DNA of 42,173 bases, taken from positions 1 through 42,173 of the forward strand of contig URDD01000015.1 of the NCBI GenBank assembly GCA_900546395.1, given 5' to 3'. The stretch comes from an uncultured Bacteroidales bacterium (lineage in GTDB: Bacteria; Bacteroidota; Bacteroidia; Bacteroidales; UBA932). Below are positions 14,636-24,134 of this stretch, one piece after another. A model generated the notes under the pieces. It did not search any database and was not told where the DNA came from. It saw only the letters and a list, made by a program, of their open reading frames with translations. The translations under genes and the position numbers were made by a program. Position 1 is the stretch's first letter, and every line of letters begins with the position of its first letter.

Positions 14636-16372
14636 TTATTTCACAGCAGCTTCCGCTTCTGAAATATTAATTATAAAATCACCGATTCTTTCCAATTCGG
14701 ACACGACATCCATATAATATACTCCTGTATGATAGTTATAGTTGTCGTGTTCCACATTTATTACATGCTCCTCCCTCAGTGAATTCCTGCACTCATTTAT
14801 ATTATACTCGGCATCCTTGGCATTGGAAATATCAGTAAGTTCGGTATATGGTCTCTTGAGGTTAGCTATCATAACTTTATATGCATCATCCACAAGATCA
14901 AGCATGATATCAAGTTTTTTTATCATCTCCTCATCGAATTTTTTGCCATGTGCATTCTTTCTCTTCAGCATACGGCCTATGGCTTCTCCTGAATCACCGA
15001 GACTTTCCATCTCTCCGATGATCTTATACATAGACTTGATCCTGTTGCCGGACTGCTCGCTTATTTCCCCTTTTGTAACTTCATTAAGATATGAGGCAAT
15101 TTCATATTCAATCCTGTCGGTAATCTCCTCATACTTTATTAGTTTCTGGTTAAGAGTCTCAAACTTGTCCGGATCTTGCTCATTGATTGCCTGTCTTATA
15201 TACCCGAAGCCCTTATAGCATATCTCACCGAAATGGACTATCTCCTGCTCGGCCTCATCCAGAGAAAGTTCGGCTGTATTGAGAGGGCCTCCTTGAATGA
15301 ACTTTAGTCTGAAAACCTCTTCCTCTCCGGCAGGACTCTTTACGAGGACTTTTACCAATTTTTCAATAAATGGAACAAACCATATAAGTATCAATGTATT
15401 ACATACATTAAACAAAGTATGCAGCATTGAAACGCCATAAAGAACTGATGTCTGCAATGATGCTATTTGTACCGGATCGTCAGTAGAACCAGGTGCAAGG
15501 TTGGCCTCAAGAGGATTAGGACACCCCATATATGAAACTATCCAACCTACAAGCTTCAAGAACGGACGGAAAAGGATGAGTACCCAAACTATACCGAAAA
15601 GGTTGAATACCGTATGTGCCCTGGCAGCCCTTTTTGCGGACACATTTGCTACTGATGCAGCTATATTGGCAGTTATCGTAGTTCCAATATTTTCGCCCAA
15701 TACCATGGCAGCTGCCATTTCAAAAGGAATCCATCCGAAGTTTACCATTACAAGTGTCAGAGCCATTGTAGCACTTGAAGACTGCAGCACGATGGTGAGC
15801 AGCGTACCTATGAATAGGAAAATCAGGACAGACCAAAAACCGTATCCTGTCCACTGCTGCAAAAATGCAAGTACTTCTGGTTTGTCGCCCAAATCAGGCA
15901 CAGAATTTTTCAAGAAAGTGAGTCCCAGGAACAATAGGGAAAAACCTACTATGAACTGACCGATATTCCGGTTCTTGTTTTTCTTTGAGATGGAAAAAAT
16001 AAATCCCAAAGCCATCAGCGGAACAGCCAGTATGGAAATATCAGCCTTAAATCCAAGCAAGGAAATCAGCCACGCTGTTACTGTCGTGCCTATATTGGCT
16101 CCCATTATGACTCCTATCGCATTGGAAAGCGACAGTAATCCTGCATTTACAAAACTTACCACCATTACTGTAGTGGCGCTTGAGGACTGGATGACAGCTG
16201 TGATTATAAGACCTGTAAGCACCCTCTTTAAAGGTGTGGAAGTCATAGATGCAAGAAAAGATCTGAGTCTGTCTCCTGCGGCTTTCTGAAGTCCCTCACT
16301 CATAAGGGTCATACCATAAAGGAACATTCCCAATGCACCCAAAAGAGTAAAGACTTGAAGAACAATGTTCAT
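14636..16372 (-). CDS. Na/Pi cotransporter family protein with PhoU-like tail
   Basis: Encodes 578 residues. The N-terminal part (about 1-320) is the inner-membrane transporter, with two inverted Na_Pi_cotrans repeats; each has the hallmark QSSSAT motif (VIQSSSATTVMVVSF and IVLQSSSATMALTLV). The C-terminal part (about 350-578) is helical and PhoU-like, with KYEEITDRIEYEIASYL and the final helix bundle SELERIGDFIINISEAE. Members import phosphate with sodium; some act in the opposite direction or as regulators. A -7 box (TATTTTTG, 16410-16403) faces the gene. The DUF5106 lipoprotein follows within 10 bp. Confidence 0.92.
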   Translation of the reverse strand: MNIVLQVFTLLGALGMFLYGMTLMSEGLQKAAGDRLRSFLASMTSTPLKRVLTGLIITAVIQSSSATTVMVVSFVNAGLLSLSNAIGVIMGANIGTTVTAWLISLLGFKADISILAVPLMALGFIFSISKKNKNRNIGQFIVGFSLLFLGLTFLKNSVPDLGDKPEVLAFLQQWTGYGFWSVLIFLFIGTLLTIVLQSSSATMALTLVMVNFGWIPFEMAAAMVLGENIGTTITANIAASVANVSAKRAARAHTVFNLFGIVWVLILFRPFLKLVGWIVSYMGCPNPLEANLAPGSTDDPVQIASLQTSVLYGVSMLHTLFNVCNTLILIWFVPFIEKLVKVLVKSPAGEEEVFRLKFIQGGPLNTAELSLDEAEQEIVHFGEICYKGFGYIRQAINEQDPDKFETLNQKLIKYEEITDRIEYEIASYLNEVTKGEISEQSGNRIKSMYKIIGEMESLGDSGEAIGRMLKRKNAHGKKFDEEMIKKLDIMLDLVDDAYKVMIANLKRPYTELTDISNAKDAEYNINECRNSLREEHVINVEHDNYNYHTGVYYMDVVSELERIGDFIINISEAEAAVK

Positions 16373-16402
16373 ATCGTCGAAAAGTTTATTCAGAGTTTAT
16401 CG

Positions 16403-16429
16403 CAAAAATATAAAAAATAATTAGATTTG
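16403..16429. promoter_or_regulatory. Divergent promoter region, Na/Pi transporter and metallopeptidase genes
   Basis: Two -7 boxes point outward within an 81-bp gap: TATTTTTG on the minus strand (16410-16403) and TAGATTTG on the plus strand (16422-16429). Each leaves a leader of about 20 bases before its ATG. Neither has a good TTG at the expected spacing, so only the -7 elements are supported. Confidence 0.5.
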
Positions 16430-16453
16430 CCGTCTCATATTACCAACTGATAT

Positions 16454-19400
16454 ATGAAATTCTTCCTTTCCTTCTTGTTTTATATAATTATCTCTTTGAA
16501 TGCATTTGCCCAATTCTATACAGTGGGTGATGATCCGGCATCGGTAAAATGGTATAAGACAGAGACAGAAAATTTCAGTATAATCTACCCGGAAGGTCTT
16601 GATTCTCTGGCAAAAACATATGGATATAATCTTGAAAAATACAGAATTTCCGTAGGACGCAGTGCCGGATATACTCCGGGGGAATATATCCATACCAAAA
16701 TGCCTGTAGTCCTCCATGCATGGAATGCTCAGGCCAACGGTTCCGTAGCTTGGGCTCCGAAAAGAATGGATTTATTTACTCTTCCTCAGGCATACGGACC
16801 GGAGGCTCTTCCATGGGTAAAAACTCTTGCAATACATGAATCACGACATGCGGCCCAGATGCAGTTCGGACTGTCTTATGTATTCAAGCCGCTTAGTTAT
16901 ATTTTCGGAGAAATGCTTAACGGTGCCGCCGCAGGAATATATCCTGGGAAATGGCTTTTAGAGGGAGATGCTGTTGTAGCGGAAACAGCATTGAGCCGTT
17001 CTGGAAGAGGACGTTCGGCAGACTTCCTTAGTTACTATATGGCTGCTTTTGACAACGGTGATTTCAGAAACTTCTACCGCTGGAATTACGGATCATATAA
17101 ATATTTCACTCCTGATGAATACGCCCTCGGATATATGATGATAAGCGGAATAAGATACAAATTCGATACTCCGCATTTTTCTGACATATATCTGCAGCAT
17201 GCTGCAAAGCAGCCTTATGATGTCCTTATTTATAGAAGCGCATCTAAAAAAATTTCCGGGCAATACTTTCTGAAAAACTTCGAGGATGCCTTAAAAGTAC
17301 ACCACTCCATTTGGAAAGATGAAAAAGAAGCAAGGAAGCCTTTTATAAAAACCTCTGAAGCGACAGATGCTGCAAACAATAAATATACAGTTTACGCGGG
17401 AAATATCGTTTTAGGAAACAGCCTGTGGTCAGTAAAGAACAGTATCGACAAAAGCAGCAGACTTGTAATGATAAACTCTTCAGGACATGAGATAGCCATT
17501 ACATCCTTTGGCGGACAGTGCAGTAAACTGGAAGCAGCACATTCTGCAAGAAAAATCTACTGGAGCGAAATAAAGGCAGGAATCAGATGGAATCAGAAGA
17601 ATGCCTCAGTAATAAAGTATTACGATATTGACTCAGGACGCAAGAAAACATTGACACATGGTACAAGATATTACCATCCAAGTGCAAATGCAGACGGCAC
17701 AAAACTCGCGGTTACAGAATATATTGTCAGAGGAGGCTCGAGGATTGTCATTTTAGACAGCAGGACAGGAAAAGAAATTGATACAATAAATGCTCCGGAA
17801 GGACTGCAGGCCGTAGAGTCTGTATGGTCAAACGACAGAATATTCATATCTGCAATTGCAGATAACGGATTTGGAATATATTCCCTCCTACCGTTTGATG
17901 AAAACAGAAACTGGGAATGTCACCTGGATCCACAGCCGGTACAGGTAAAAGACCTGCGGAAGTACGGAAATGACATTTACTTTACCTGCGACCGCTCAGG
18001 CGTAAATGAGCTGTACCTACTGAAACCAGAATACAATACCCTTTACAGAATGACTTCTACGGAATACGGAAGTGACAATTTCCAGTTCAGCAAGGATGGC
18101 AGAGAGTTATTCTTTTCCGCTGCAGGTCATAATGGAAAACTCCCTGTAAAGACCTGTATCTCGGAACTGAATCCACAGAAAGTAAACTATTCAGATATTC
18201 ACAGATACAAAATTGCAGACAAACTCTCCGAGCAGGAAAAAATACTTGCTCTTTCAGACACTTCTGTACATGCCATTGGAAAAAAAGATGAAAATACAAA
18301 TATAACATTCTCCGAACCTGAACGCTACAGAAAATTCCCCAACCTGTTCAATATCCACTCTTGGGCACCTGTATATTTCAACTATGACAATATAACAAAC
18401 TTCAGTTACGACTATATTTATGAGCTTGCATCCCTTGGAGCAACAGCTTTGATACAAAACAGATTAGGTACTTTCTCCGGATATTTCGGATACTCTGCCC
18501 ACAAAGACCCTTACAACAAAAGTTTCTGGAGACATTCAGGTCATATCAAATTTACATACTCTGGTCTGTTTCCGGTCATTGAAGCATCTTTTGACATAAA
18601 TGACAGGGCTGGTATGAACAGCAGGATATACGGAATACTTAACGGAAATACTGCCAATCTTTATATGGACAAGATTATATGCAGCAGACCGCATTTAAAC
18701 GGTAAAATTTCTGCATATATACCTTTAAACCTGTCAGGAGGAGGATGGAACAATGGCATAGTACCACGGTTATCCTGGAATATAACAAATGACATTATAG
18801 ACCATTCCATTCCGATATACTCTGCCGCAATTGACGAAAACAACATGCAGGTACTGCAATTAGTAAAGGATCTTGGAAAATCTGAAAAAAAACTGATGCA
18901 ATCTGTCAATGCATCGATAAGGCTGTATTCTGTAAGATCAATGACATCTTCAGAGATATATCCGGACTACGGAGGTGGCATAGAGGCTGGAATATTTCAT
19001 TATTGCGGAAATACCAGATATCTGTCTCCTATGACTTATATATATGCTTACGGCTACCTGCCTGGAATAACGAGTGAGCAGGGTCTAAACCTATCAGTCA
19101 CTTGGCAGCACTCCTTAAAACAGAGTGTTCTGGCTAATTCTGTCGTAAATACTCTTCCGAGGGGACTTATGTCCTCACTTGCATTGAAAAGCCATATAGC
19201 AAGCTACAGACACAATGTAAAGATTTCTGCAAACTACGCTATACCGGTCTATATAGGTGATTTTCATATAAGTTCCATTTTTTATGGCAAACGAGCCGTT
19301 ATTACCCCTCATTTTGATTACACTTTTTTTGGCAGAAACGGCAACTTGTTTTCCGCCGGAGTTTCAGCATGTATTGAATTCGGTTGTTTCTTATGGGTAG

Positions 19401-19531
19401 CTACACCTATTTCAATAGGTGTTACATATTCATATAACGGAGGAAAGTCATTCAACAGTTTAAACCAAGCAGGTCTTTGCCTCGGACGCCACTTCGCAGG
19501 TCCGATATTCAAAATAGCCCTACCGCAATAA
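16454..19531 (+). CDS. Envelope protein: metallopeptidase-like domain, beta-propeller, C-terminal barrel
   Basis: Encodes 1025 residues with a signal peptide ending AFAQ (residue 20). Residues about 35-260 resemble a gluzincin/peptidase-MA domain: HESRH at 128-132 fits HExxH, and LLEGDAVVAE (168-177) supplies the downstream glutamate expected as third zinc ligand. Residues about 300-620 are beta-propeller-like, with TolB/PD40-type repeats such as YYHPSANADGTKLAVTEY, FISAIADNGFGIYSL and FQFSKDGRELFFSAAG. From about 640 the sequence is aromatic and strand-rich and looks like an outer-membrane barrel. A reasonable model is a surface or periplasmic metalloprotease anchored by its own barrel. I do not recognise a named family. 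It has no operon partner and a terminator overlaps its stop. Confidence 0.75.
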   Translation: MKFFLSFLFYIIISLNAFAQFYTVGDDPASVKWYKTETENFSIIYPEGLDSLAKTYGYNLEKYRISVGRSAGYTPGEYIHTKMPVVLHAWNAQANGSVAWAPKRMDLFTLPQAYGPEALPWVKTLAIHESRHAAQMQFGLSYVFKPLSYIFGEMLNGAAAGIYPGKWLLEGDAVVAETALSRSGRGRSADFLSYYMAAFDNGDFRNFYRWNYGSYKYFTPDEYALGYMMISGIRYKFDTPHFSDIYLQHAAKQPYDVLIYRSASKKISGQYFLKNFEDALKVHHSIWKDEKEARKPFIKTSEATDAANNKYTVYAGNIVLGNSLWSVKNSIDKSSRLVMINSSGHEIAITSFGGQCSKLEAAHSARKIYWSEIKAGIRWNQKNASVIKYYDIDSGRKKTLTHGTRYYHPSANADGTKLAVTEYIVRGGSRIVILDSRTGKEIDTINAPEGLQAVESVWSNDRIFISAIADNGFGIYSLLPFDENRNWECHLDPQPVQVKDLRKYGNDIYFTCDRSGVNELYLLKPEYNTLYRMTSTEYGSDNFQFSKDGRELFFSAAGHNGKLPVKTCISELNPQKVNYSDIHRYKIADKLSEQEKILALSDTSVHAIGKKDENTNITFSEPERYRKFPNLFNIHSWAPVYFNYDNITNFSYDYIYELASLGATALIQNRLGTFSGYFGYSAHKDPYNKSFWRHSGHIKFTYSGLFPVIEASFDINDRAGMNSRIYGILNGNTANLYMDKIICSRPHLNGKISAYIPLNLSGGGWNNGIVPRLSWNITNDIIDHSIPIYSAAIDENNMQVLQLVKDLGKSEKKLMQSVNASIRLYSVRSMTSSEIYPDYGGGIEAGIFHYCGNTRYLSPMTYIYAYGYLPGITSEQGLNLSVTWQHSLKQSVLANSVVNTLPRGLMSSLALKSHIASYRHNVKISANYAIPVYIGDFHISSIFYGKRAVITPHFDYTFFGRNGNLFSAGVSACIEFGCFLWVATPISIGVTYSYNGGKSFNSLNQAGLCLGRHFAGPIFKIALPQ

Positions 19532-19549
19532 TGCAGAAGGGCTGTTTTA
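19516..19549 (+). terminator. Terminator overlapping the metallopeptidase stop codon
   Basis: AGCCCT (19516-19521) pairs with AGGGCT (19538-19543) and is followed by GTTTTAT. The left arm is inside the last codons of the plus-strand gene. The stem is short, so confidence is moderate. Confidence 0.5.
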
Positions 19550-19582
19550 TATTACTTGCTATATCAAATCAATTATAATAAT

Positions 19583-20821
19583 CTATCCTATCATAGGCTT
19601 GACTATTCCGAATATCAGCCAAGCGACCAGCAGGGTTACAATAATATTGAATCCCTGTGCTATGAGAAAAACTTTCAACGGCACCCTGTTTTCCTTGCTG
19701 AAAATCTCCTTGAAGCGTGTTTCAAGACCGATACATACAAATGCCACACTAAACAAAGTATTCTGGAATCCCTTTGTCACTGCTCCTACAGCCTTTGCTG
19801 TCTGAGTATCCATACAGAAACTGAATACGAGCGAAGCAAGTACGAATCCTACGACAAATTTAGGAAAACGATCCCATATAACTCCTAAAGTCGGTTTATC
19901 ATTATGGTTCTTACCTTGATACGACCACATCAGCGAAATCACAAAAGCAGCTACACCTAAAAGTACATTCTGTGAAGATTTCACTATGACAGCTGTCTTG
20001 GCAGCTGTCTCTCCTACCAAAGTTCCCGAAGCCGCTACTGCTCCTGTCGTATCAATTGTTCCGCCAAGCCATGCACCAGCAACCTCTTCGCTAAGTCCCA
20101 TTATATTTGCCAGCCATGGCAGCAAATACATCATTGGAATGGCAATGATAAGCACAAGGGAAATGACATACGAAAGCTTCTTGTTGTCTCCTTTTATTAC
20201 TCCGCAAGTCGCGATTGCAGCCGAGACTCCGCAAATAGATACTGCACTGGATACCATTGTTCCCATTTCAGGATCAATCTTCATTCTCCTTCCCAGCCAG
20301 AATGCAAAGTACCAGACTGTAAACACGACAATAAGCGCCTGAGCAAGACCATATGCCCCGGATTTCATCACTTCTCCGAAAAGAATGGTAGATCCCAGGC
20401 AGATAATGCCTATTTTAATATAAAATTCACTTTGGACAGCTGACTTTAGCCATTCAGGAAGTTTGAAAAAGTTACTTAACACAAGTCCAAGTATGACAGC
20501 AAAGAATACTGACTCAAAGCCATATTCCTTGACAATAGGAATCGATGCTATGAGCTGCGCTGCAAGTGTCAGTGAAAATATGACAAGAAGCGACGGGAAA
20601 ATCCACTTGAGAGGTCTTCTCATAGCAGCTGAAGTGACATATGTCAATAATAACACAAAAAGGAACATATATCCGGCAGACAACCAGTCGGCAGCTGTAC
20701 TCAATGTTTTAGGCATAGATGGCATAACATCCGGGAAAATCGCAGCCAACACCAAGACCAAAGCCCCTGCAAAGACAATTATCCAGTCTTCAGAGGCAAA
20801 TTGCTTTATCCATTTTTTCAT
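19583..20821 (-). CDS. YeiH/UPF0324-type putative sulfate exporter
   Basis: Encodes 412 residues with about ten hydrophobic membrane segments. It matches the YeiH (Cons_hypoth698, UPF0324) family, annotated as putative sulfate exporters in the inner membrane. Recognisable parts are SEFYIKIGIICLGSTILFGE, the AVSICGVSAAIATCGVI segment and GGTIDTTGAVAASG. Family function is inferred mainly from related taurine-linked genes, so the substrate is uncertain. At 412 residues it is longer than the usual 330-350, with an extra N-terminal pair of segments. A well-formed promoter lies at 20843-20872. The next gene upstream, a CpXC protein, is divergent. Confidence 0.88.
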   Translation of the reverse strand: MKKWIKQFASEDWIIVFAGALVLVLAAIFPDVMPSMPKTLSTAADWLSAGYMFLFVLLLTYVTSAAMRRPLKWIFPSLLVIFSLTLAAQLIASIPIVKEYGFESVFFAVILGLVLSNFFKLPEWLKSAVQSEFYIKIGIICLGSTILFGEVMKSGAYGLAQALIVVFTVWYFAFWLGRRMKIDPEMGTMVSSAVSICGVSAAIATCGVIKGDNKKLSYVISLVLIIAIPMMYLLPWLANIMGLSEEVAGAWLGGTIDTTGAVAASGTLVGETAAKTAVIVKSSQNVLLGVAAFVISLMWSYQGKNHNDKPTLGVIWDRFPKFVVGFVLASLVFSFCMDTQTAKAVGAVTKGFQNTLFSVAFVCIGLETRFKEIFSKENRVPLKVFLIAQGFNIIVTLLVAWLIFGIVKPMIG

Positions 20822-20842
20822 CTGTAGCAGTTTTTAAGTCTG

Positions 20843-20872
20843 CAAAGTTAGGTTATTTTATAAAAATTACAA
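20843..20872 (-). promoter_or_regulatory. Promoter of the YeiH-type transporter
   Basis: On the minus strand, TTG (20872-20870), a 19-bp spacer and TAACTTTG (20850-20843) match the Bacteroidetes consensus. The expected leader is about 15 bases. Confidence 0.75.
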
Positions 20873-20904
20873 ACTGACAATCATATAGCCATATGTTCAA
20901 AATT

Positions 20905-20934
20905 TTGTCATTATAAATTTATAAGGTAATTTTG
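20905..20934 (+). promoter_or_regulatory. Promoter of the CpXC-domain gene
   Basis: TTG (20905-20907), a 19-bp spacer and TAATTTTG (20927-20934) match the Bacteroidetes consensus and lie 29 bp before the ATG at 20964. It is divergent from the transporter promoter, with about 32 bp between them. Confidence 0.75.
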
Positions 20935-20963
20935 AGCAATTATTGATAATAAAGAAACACAAA

Positions 20964-21626
20964 ATGTCAATCATACGGAAAAACATTGCAGTCTGCAGCA
21001 AATGCGGAGAACGACAGGAAATTACTGTATATAAAAGCATTAATATCTCTGAAAATCCGGAATTTAAAGAAATGGTCAAAGACGGTTCACTGTTTCTTTG
21101 GAAATGTGACTCCTGCGGACAAGCAAATCTTGCAAAATATGACACTTTATATCACGATCCTGAAAACAGGATAATGATATGGCTTCTGCCGGATGAGAAT
21201 ATATCAGAGTCACAGATGCACTCAATTTCACTTCACGCAAAAGCAATTGGAAACTACAAACTACGCAGAGTGGCCGATACTGGTTCCCTAATGGAAAAAG
21301 TGCTCATTTTCGACAGCGGGCTTGATGATATAACCATTGAGATGTGCAAGTATGTGCTGAAAATGGAAATGGTCTCAAAAACTGCAGACGAGAATGCTGC
21401 ACGCGAAATTATGGCTATGCAGCTTCATTTTTTCCGCTGTCACGGAGAAGATGGGAACCGCATAATTACATTCATATATCCTGAAAACGGAGCAATGCAG
21501 CAGCTTAATATCGGATACAATGTCTATGAAGATTGCTCCGGCATACTCCAGAGGAATCCTCAGATCAAACCTAAAGACGGATTCGAGAAAGTAGATTCGT
21601 CCTGGCTTTCAGGTTTTTTCAAGTAA
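20964..21626 (+). CDS. CpXC-domain protein
   Basis: Encodes 220 residues from the ATG at 20964; a TTG at 20943 is in frame but sits at the predicted transcription start. The N-terminal part has two zinc-ribbon-like pairs, CSKCG near residue 11 and CDSCG near 50, separated by ITVYKSINISENPEFKEMV, and continues LYHDPENRIMIWLLP. This is the CpXC domain layout (a predicted metal-binding domain of unknown role). The C-terminal half is mixed alpha/beta with no recognised motif. It has no signal peptide, so it is likely cytoplasmic. It has its own promoter and converges on galK. Confidence 0.75.
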   Translation: MSIIRKNIAVCSKCGERQEITVYKSINISENPEFKEMVKDGSLFLWKCDSCGQANLAKYDTLYHDPENRIMIWLLPDENISESQMHSISLHAKAIGNYKLRRVADTGSLMEKVLIFDSGLDDITIEMCKYVLKMEMVSKTADENAAREIMAMQLHFFRCHGEDGNRIITFIYPENGAMQQLNIGYNVYEDCSGILQRNPQIKPKDGFEKVDSSWLSGFFK

Positions 21627-21660
21627 AAACCCTGAAAAGAAACGTTATGACAAAAAGAAA

Positions 21661-21692
21661 GCCGTGAACAGACTACAGAAATCTGTCACGGC
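21661..21692 (-). terminator. Second terminator hairpin after galK
   Basis: On the minus strand, GCCGTG-ACAGA (21692-21682) pairs with TCTGT-CACGGC (21672-21661, one bulged base), followed by TTTCTTTTTGTC. It backs up the hairpin at 21725-21740. Confidence 0.65.
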
Positions 21693-21717
21693 CGTGATTA
21701 AAAAGTGTGTGTGTAGT

Positions 21718-21740
21718 GAAAAATAGTGCAAGAACGCACT
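21718..21740 (-). terminator. Terminator overlapping the galK stop codon
   Basis: On the minus strand, AGTGC (21740-21736) pairs with GCACT (21729-21725) over a 6-base loop, followed by ATTTTTCA. The upstream arm overlaps the galK stop codon (21741-21739). Confidence 0.55.
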
Positions 21741-22881
21741 ACAATTTCCGTGCCCCATCGCTTATTACGACATCATAAACTTTCGGTTCGTGACCAAAAC
21801 GATCCTTGAAAGCTACTTTTGCCTTTTCGATGAAAGCATCGTAAAGTTCATTTTTTACCAAATTGATGGTACAGCCACCAAATCCACCACCCATAACACG
21901 GGATCCGGTAACCGAGCATTCCTTTGCTATGTCATTGAGGAAGTCAAGTTCCTCACAACTTACTTCATAAAGATGGCTCATTCCATAATGAGTCTCATAC
22001 ATCTTCTCTCCAACTGTCTCATAGTCTCCTCTTTCGAGAGCATCACAAACATCGAGCACACGAGCGACCTCTCCTATGACATACTCAGCCCTCATGAAAT
22101 CTTCTTCTGAAATGACATCTTTGACTTCATCAAGCCACTCGCGCTTGGCATCTCTCAAAAATTCGACTTCAGGATGTCTCTCTCTTATGGCTGCAGCAGC
22201 CCTCTCGCAAGACTCCCTTCTCTTGTTATAGGCAGATGAAGCAAGTTCATGTTTGACTACAGAATCGAGCAGTACAAGCCTGTAACCTTCAGGATTGAAC
22301 GGAAAATACTTGTATTCCATCGTTTTACAGTCCAATCTCATCAGGTGTCCCTTCTTTCCGAATACAGAAGCGAACTGGTCCATAATTCCGCACTTTACTC
22401 CACAATAATTGTGTTCTGTAGATTGGCCTATCCTTGCAAGCTCAAACTTGTCTATATTCAAATTGAACAGATAATTCAAAGCAAATGCGAATGTACTCTC
22501 AAGTGCAGCCGAAGATGACATTCCTGCACCTAATGGAACATTTCCCGCAAATACTGTGTTGAATCCTGAAATATTCCCGCCTCTCTTTATTATTTCCCGG
22601 CAAACGCCGAATATATATCTGGACCAGCTCTGTGCAGGAGCGTCATCCTCATTAAGGCCGAATTCAACATACTCATCAAGGTCAAGTGAATAGGCGCAAA
22701 CTTTATTTGTACCATTAAGTTCAATCTCCGCAACAATACCTTTATCTATCGCTCCTGGAAAAACATATCCTCCGTTATAGTCAGTATGCTCCCCGATAAG
22801 ATTGATTCGTCCGGCAGAAGAGAATAACTCGCCTTTACTTCCGTAAAGCGTATTAAATTTTTCAGATATTTTCGTTTGCAT
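21739..22881 (-). CDS. galK: Galactokinase
   Basis: Encodes 380 residues from the ATG at 22881; an upstream extension is open but lies within the promoter region. Galactokinase phosphorylates alpha-D-galactose at C1 with ATP, the committed step of the Leloir pathway. The signature GRINLIGEHTDYNGG is near residue 25. The GHMP-kinase ATP loop is VPLGAGMSSSAALE, and the C-terminal motif is GGGFGGCTINLV. The length is normal. It has its own promoter at 22909-22938 and two terminator hairpins downstream. galM is elsewhere in the window, and no galactose transporter or galT is adjacent. Confidence 0.96.
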   Translation of the reverse strand: MQTKISEKFNTLYGSKGELFSSAGRINLIGEHTDYNGGYVFPGAIDKGIVAEIELNGTNKVCAYSLDLDEYVEFGLNEDDAPAQSWSRYIFGVCREIIKRGGNISGFNTVFAGNVPLGAGMSSSAALESTFAFALNYLFNLNIDKFELARIGQSTEHNYCGVKCGIMDQFASVFGKKGHLMRLDCKTMEYKYFPFNPEGYRLVLLDSVVKHELASSAYNKRRESCERAAAAIRERHPEVEFLRDAKREWLDEVKDVISEEDFMRAEYVIGEVARVLDVCDALERGDYETVGEKMYETHYGMSHLYEVSCEELDFLNDIAKECSVTGSRVMGGGFGGCTINLVKNELYDAFIEKAKVAFKDRFGHEPKVYDVVISDGARKL

Positions 22882-22908
22882 TATTCTTAGAAATATGAAT
22901 TCAATTTT

Positions 22909-22938
22909 CAAAGATATAAAGTTTATTTTTAGGTACAA
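22909..22938 (-). promoter_or_regulatory. Promoter of galK
   Basis: On the minus strand, TTG (22938-22936), a 19-bp spacer and TATCTTTG (22916-22909) match the consensus. The expected leader is about 20 bases. It lies in the 63-bp gap after the upstream endonuclease-like gene. Confidence 0.75.
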
Positions 22939-22944
22939 TGCTTT

Positions 22945-23976
22945 TTATTTATTATTTCGCATATCTTCCTTATCATTGACCGAAAGCACTATCGGACAAT
23001 GATCGCTCACACCCCCTGAATAAATTGGTCCGGAATAAGTTCTCTTAGGTTTTTTCCCTGAATAAGCACTATCCCGAACAAATAAAAAAGGTATCTGGCA
23101 TATTTTCATTTCCGATTTGCCTGCAAGATTTTCCGAAACAAAAAACAAATCTATCAATTCCCATTTCCCCTTGAATTTTATAGTCCCTTTCCCGCTATAA
23201 TAAAGTTTGTCACTTACTGAACACATATTCCCGTAAAGTATGTCAAAGACCCCGGCTCCGGGGCTGTCGTTAAAGTCACCCATTGCTATAATGTTTTCCA
23301 TACCTGATGAAGTCAGAGAATCACATATACCTTTTAATGTAGCCAGCGCTGAAAGTCTCTTTAACTTGGAAACACGTTCTCCTCCGTATTTGGAAGGATG
23401 ATGGTTGACCAAAATACATATCTGTCCGCCACTTCTTTTTTCCCTGAATTTGGAATAAAGTATATCCCTGGAAATAAAATCCATATTTATGGTAGCACTC
23501 CCTGAAAAAACAGGTGTCTTTCCGACACTAAAAGGCCTGGATTCCAAATATTCAAGACTGTTTTTTCTGTATATAAGAGCTACATCTATCCCTCTAGGAT
23601 CCGGAGAATCATAATGCACATACCCGTAACCGTATTTTTTCAGAGCATCTGAACATATCAGTGATTTCACTACTTCAGCATTTTCAACTTCAGCAAAACC
23701 AATGGCATCAGGAAGCTTCCCGTAGAGTTCTCCCGTCCATAAAATAGATTTTGCGATAGCATTTCTTTTGATATAGAACCGGTTCTTTGTCCACCGTCTA
23801 TTCCCTGACGATGAAAATTCCCGGTCAGAATCAGAATATCCCATATCTTTCCAGTCAAAAAAGTTCTCGAGATTCCAAAACATCAATAACAGAGACTTTT
23901 TTTCCTCGCAAGCATTACAATCGTCAGCATTGGCAGTCAGGCAGATTACCGGAATCAGAATCATATAAATCTTCAT
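22945..23976 (-). CDS. Secreted endonuclease/exonuclease/phosphatase-fold protein
   Basis: Encodes 343 residues from the ATG at 23976, which gives a clean signal peptide (MKIYMILIPVICLTANA); an upstream in-frame start at 24009 is less likely. The mature part has the metal-dependent EEP fold motifs in order: MFWNLENFF (Asn), FAEVEN (Glu), the LVNHHPSK region (His), MGDFNDSP (Asp, Asn) and SDHCPIV (Asp-His). The fold covers DNases, sphingomyelinases and inositol phosphatases, so the substrate is open. A secreted nuclease for nucleotide scavenging is plausible. A near-consensus -7 box, CATATTTG, lies at 24003-23996. Confidence 0.85.
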   Translation of the reverse strand: MKIYMILIPVICLTANADDCNACEEKKSLLLMFWNLENFFDWKDMGYSDSDREFSSSGNRRWTKNRFYIKRNAIAKSILWTGELYGKLPDAIGFAEVENAEVVKSLICSDALKKYGYGYVHYDSPDPRGIDVALIYRKNSLEYLESRPFSVGKTPVFSGSATINMDFISRDILYSKFREKRSGGQICILVNHHPSKYGGERVSKLKRLSALATLKGICDSLTSSGMENIIAMGDFNDSPGAGVFDILYGNMCSVSDKLYYSGKGTIKFKGKWELIDLFFVSENLAGKSEMKICQIPFLFVRDSAYSGKKPKRTYSGPIYSGGVSDHCPIVLSVNDKEDMRNNK

Positions 23977-24097
23977 TGTCAATAAATATTTTATGCAAAT
24001 ATGAAACAAGCGGGAATTCCTGTGATTAAAAAAAAGAAAAACATAATTGTAAAAAACATAAAAAGCATTAAAATTCAGAAAATTCTACACTTTATGT

Positions 24098-24105
24098 TAA
24101 CTTTG
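24098..24105 (+). promoter_or_regulatory. -7 box of ychF
   Basis: TAACTTTG matches TAnnTTTG, 30 bp before the ATG at 24135. No TTG is present at the expected upstream spacing. Confidence 0.5.
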
Positions 24106-24134
24106 CGGACGATTTTAAAAAAAGATTGTGATTT

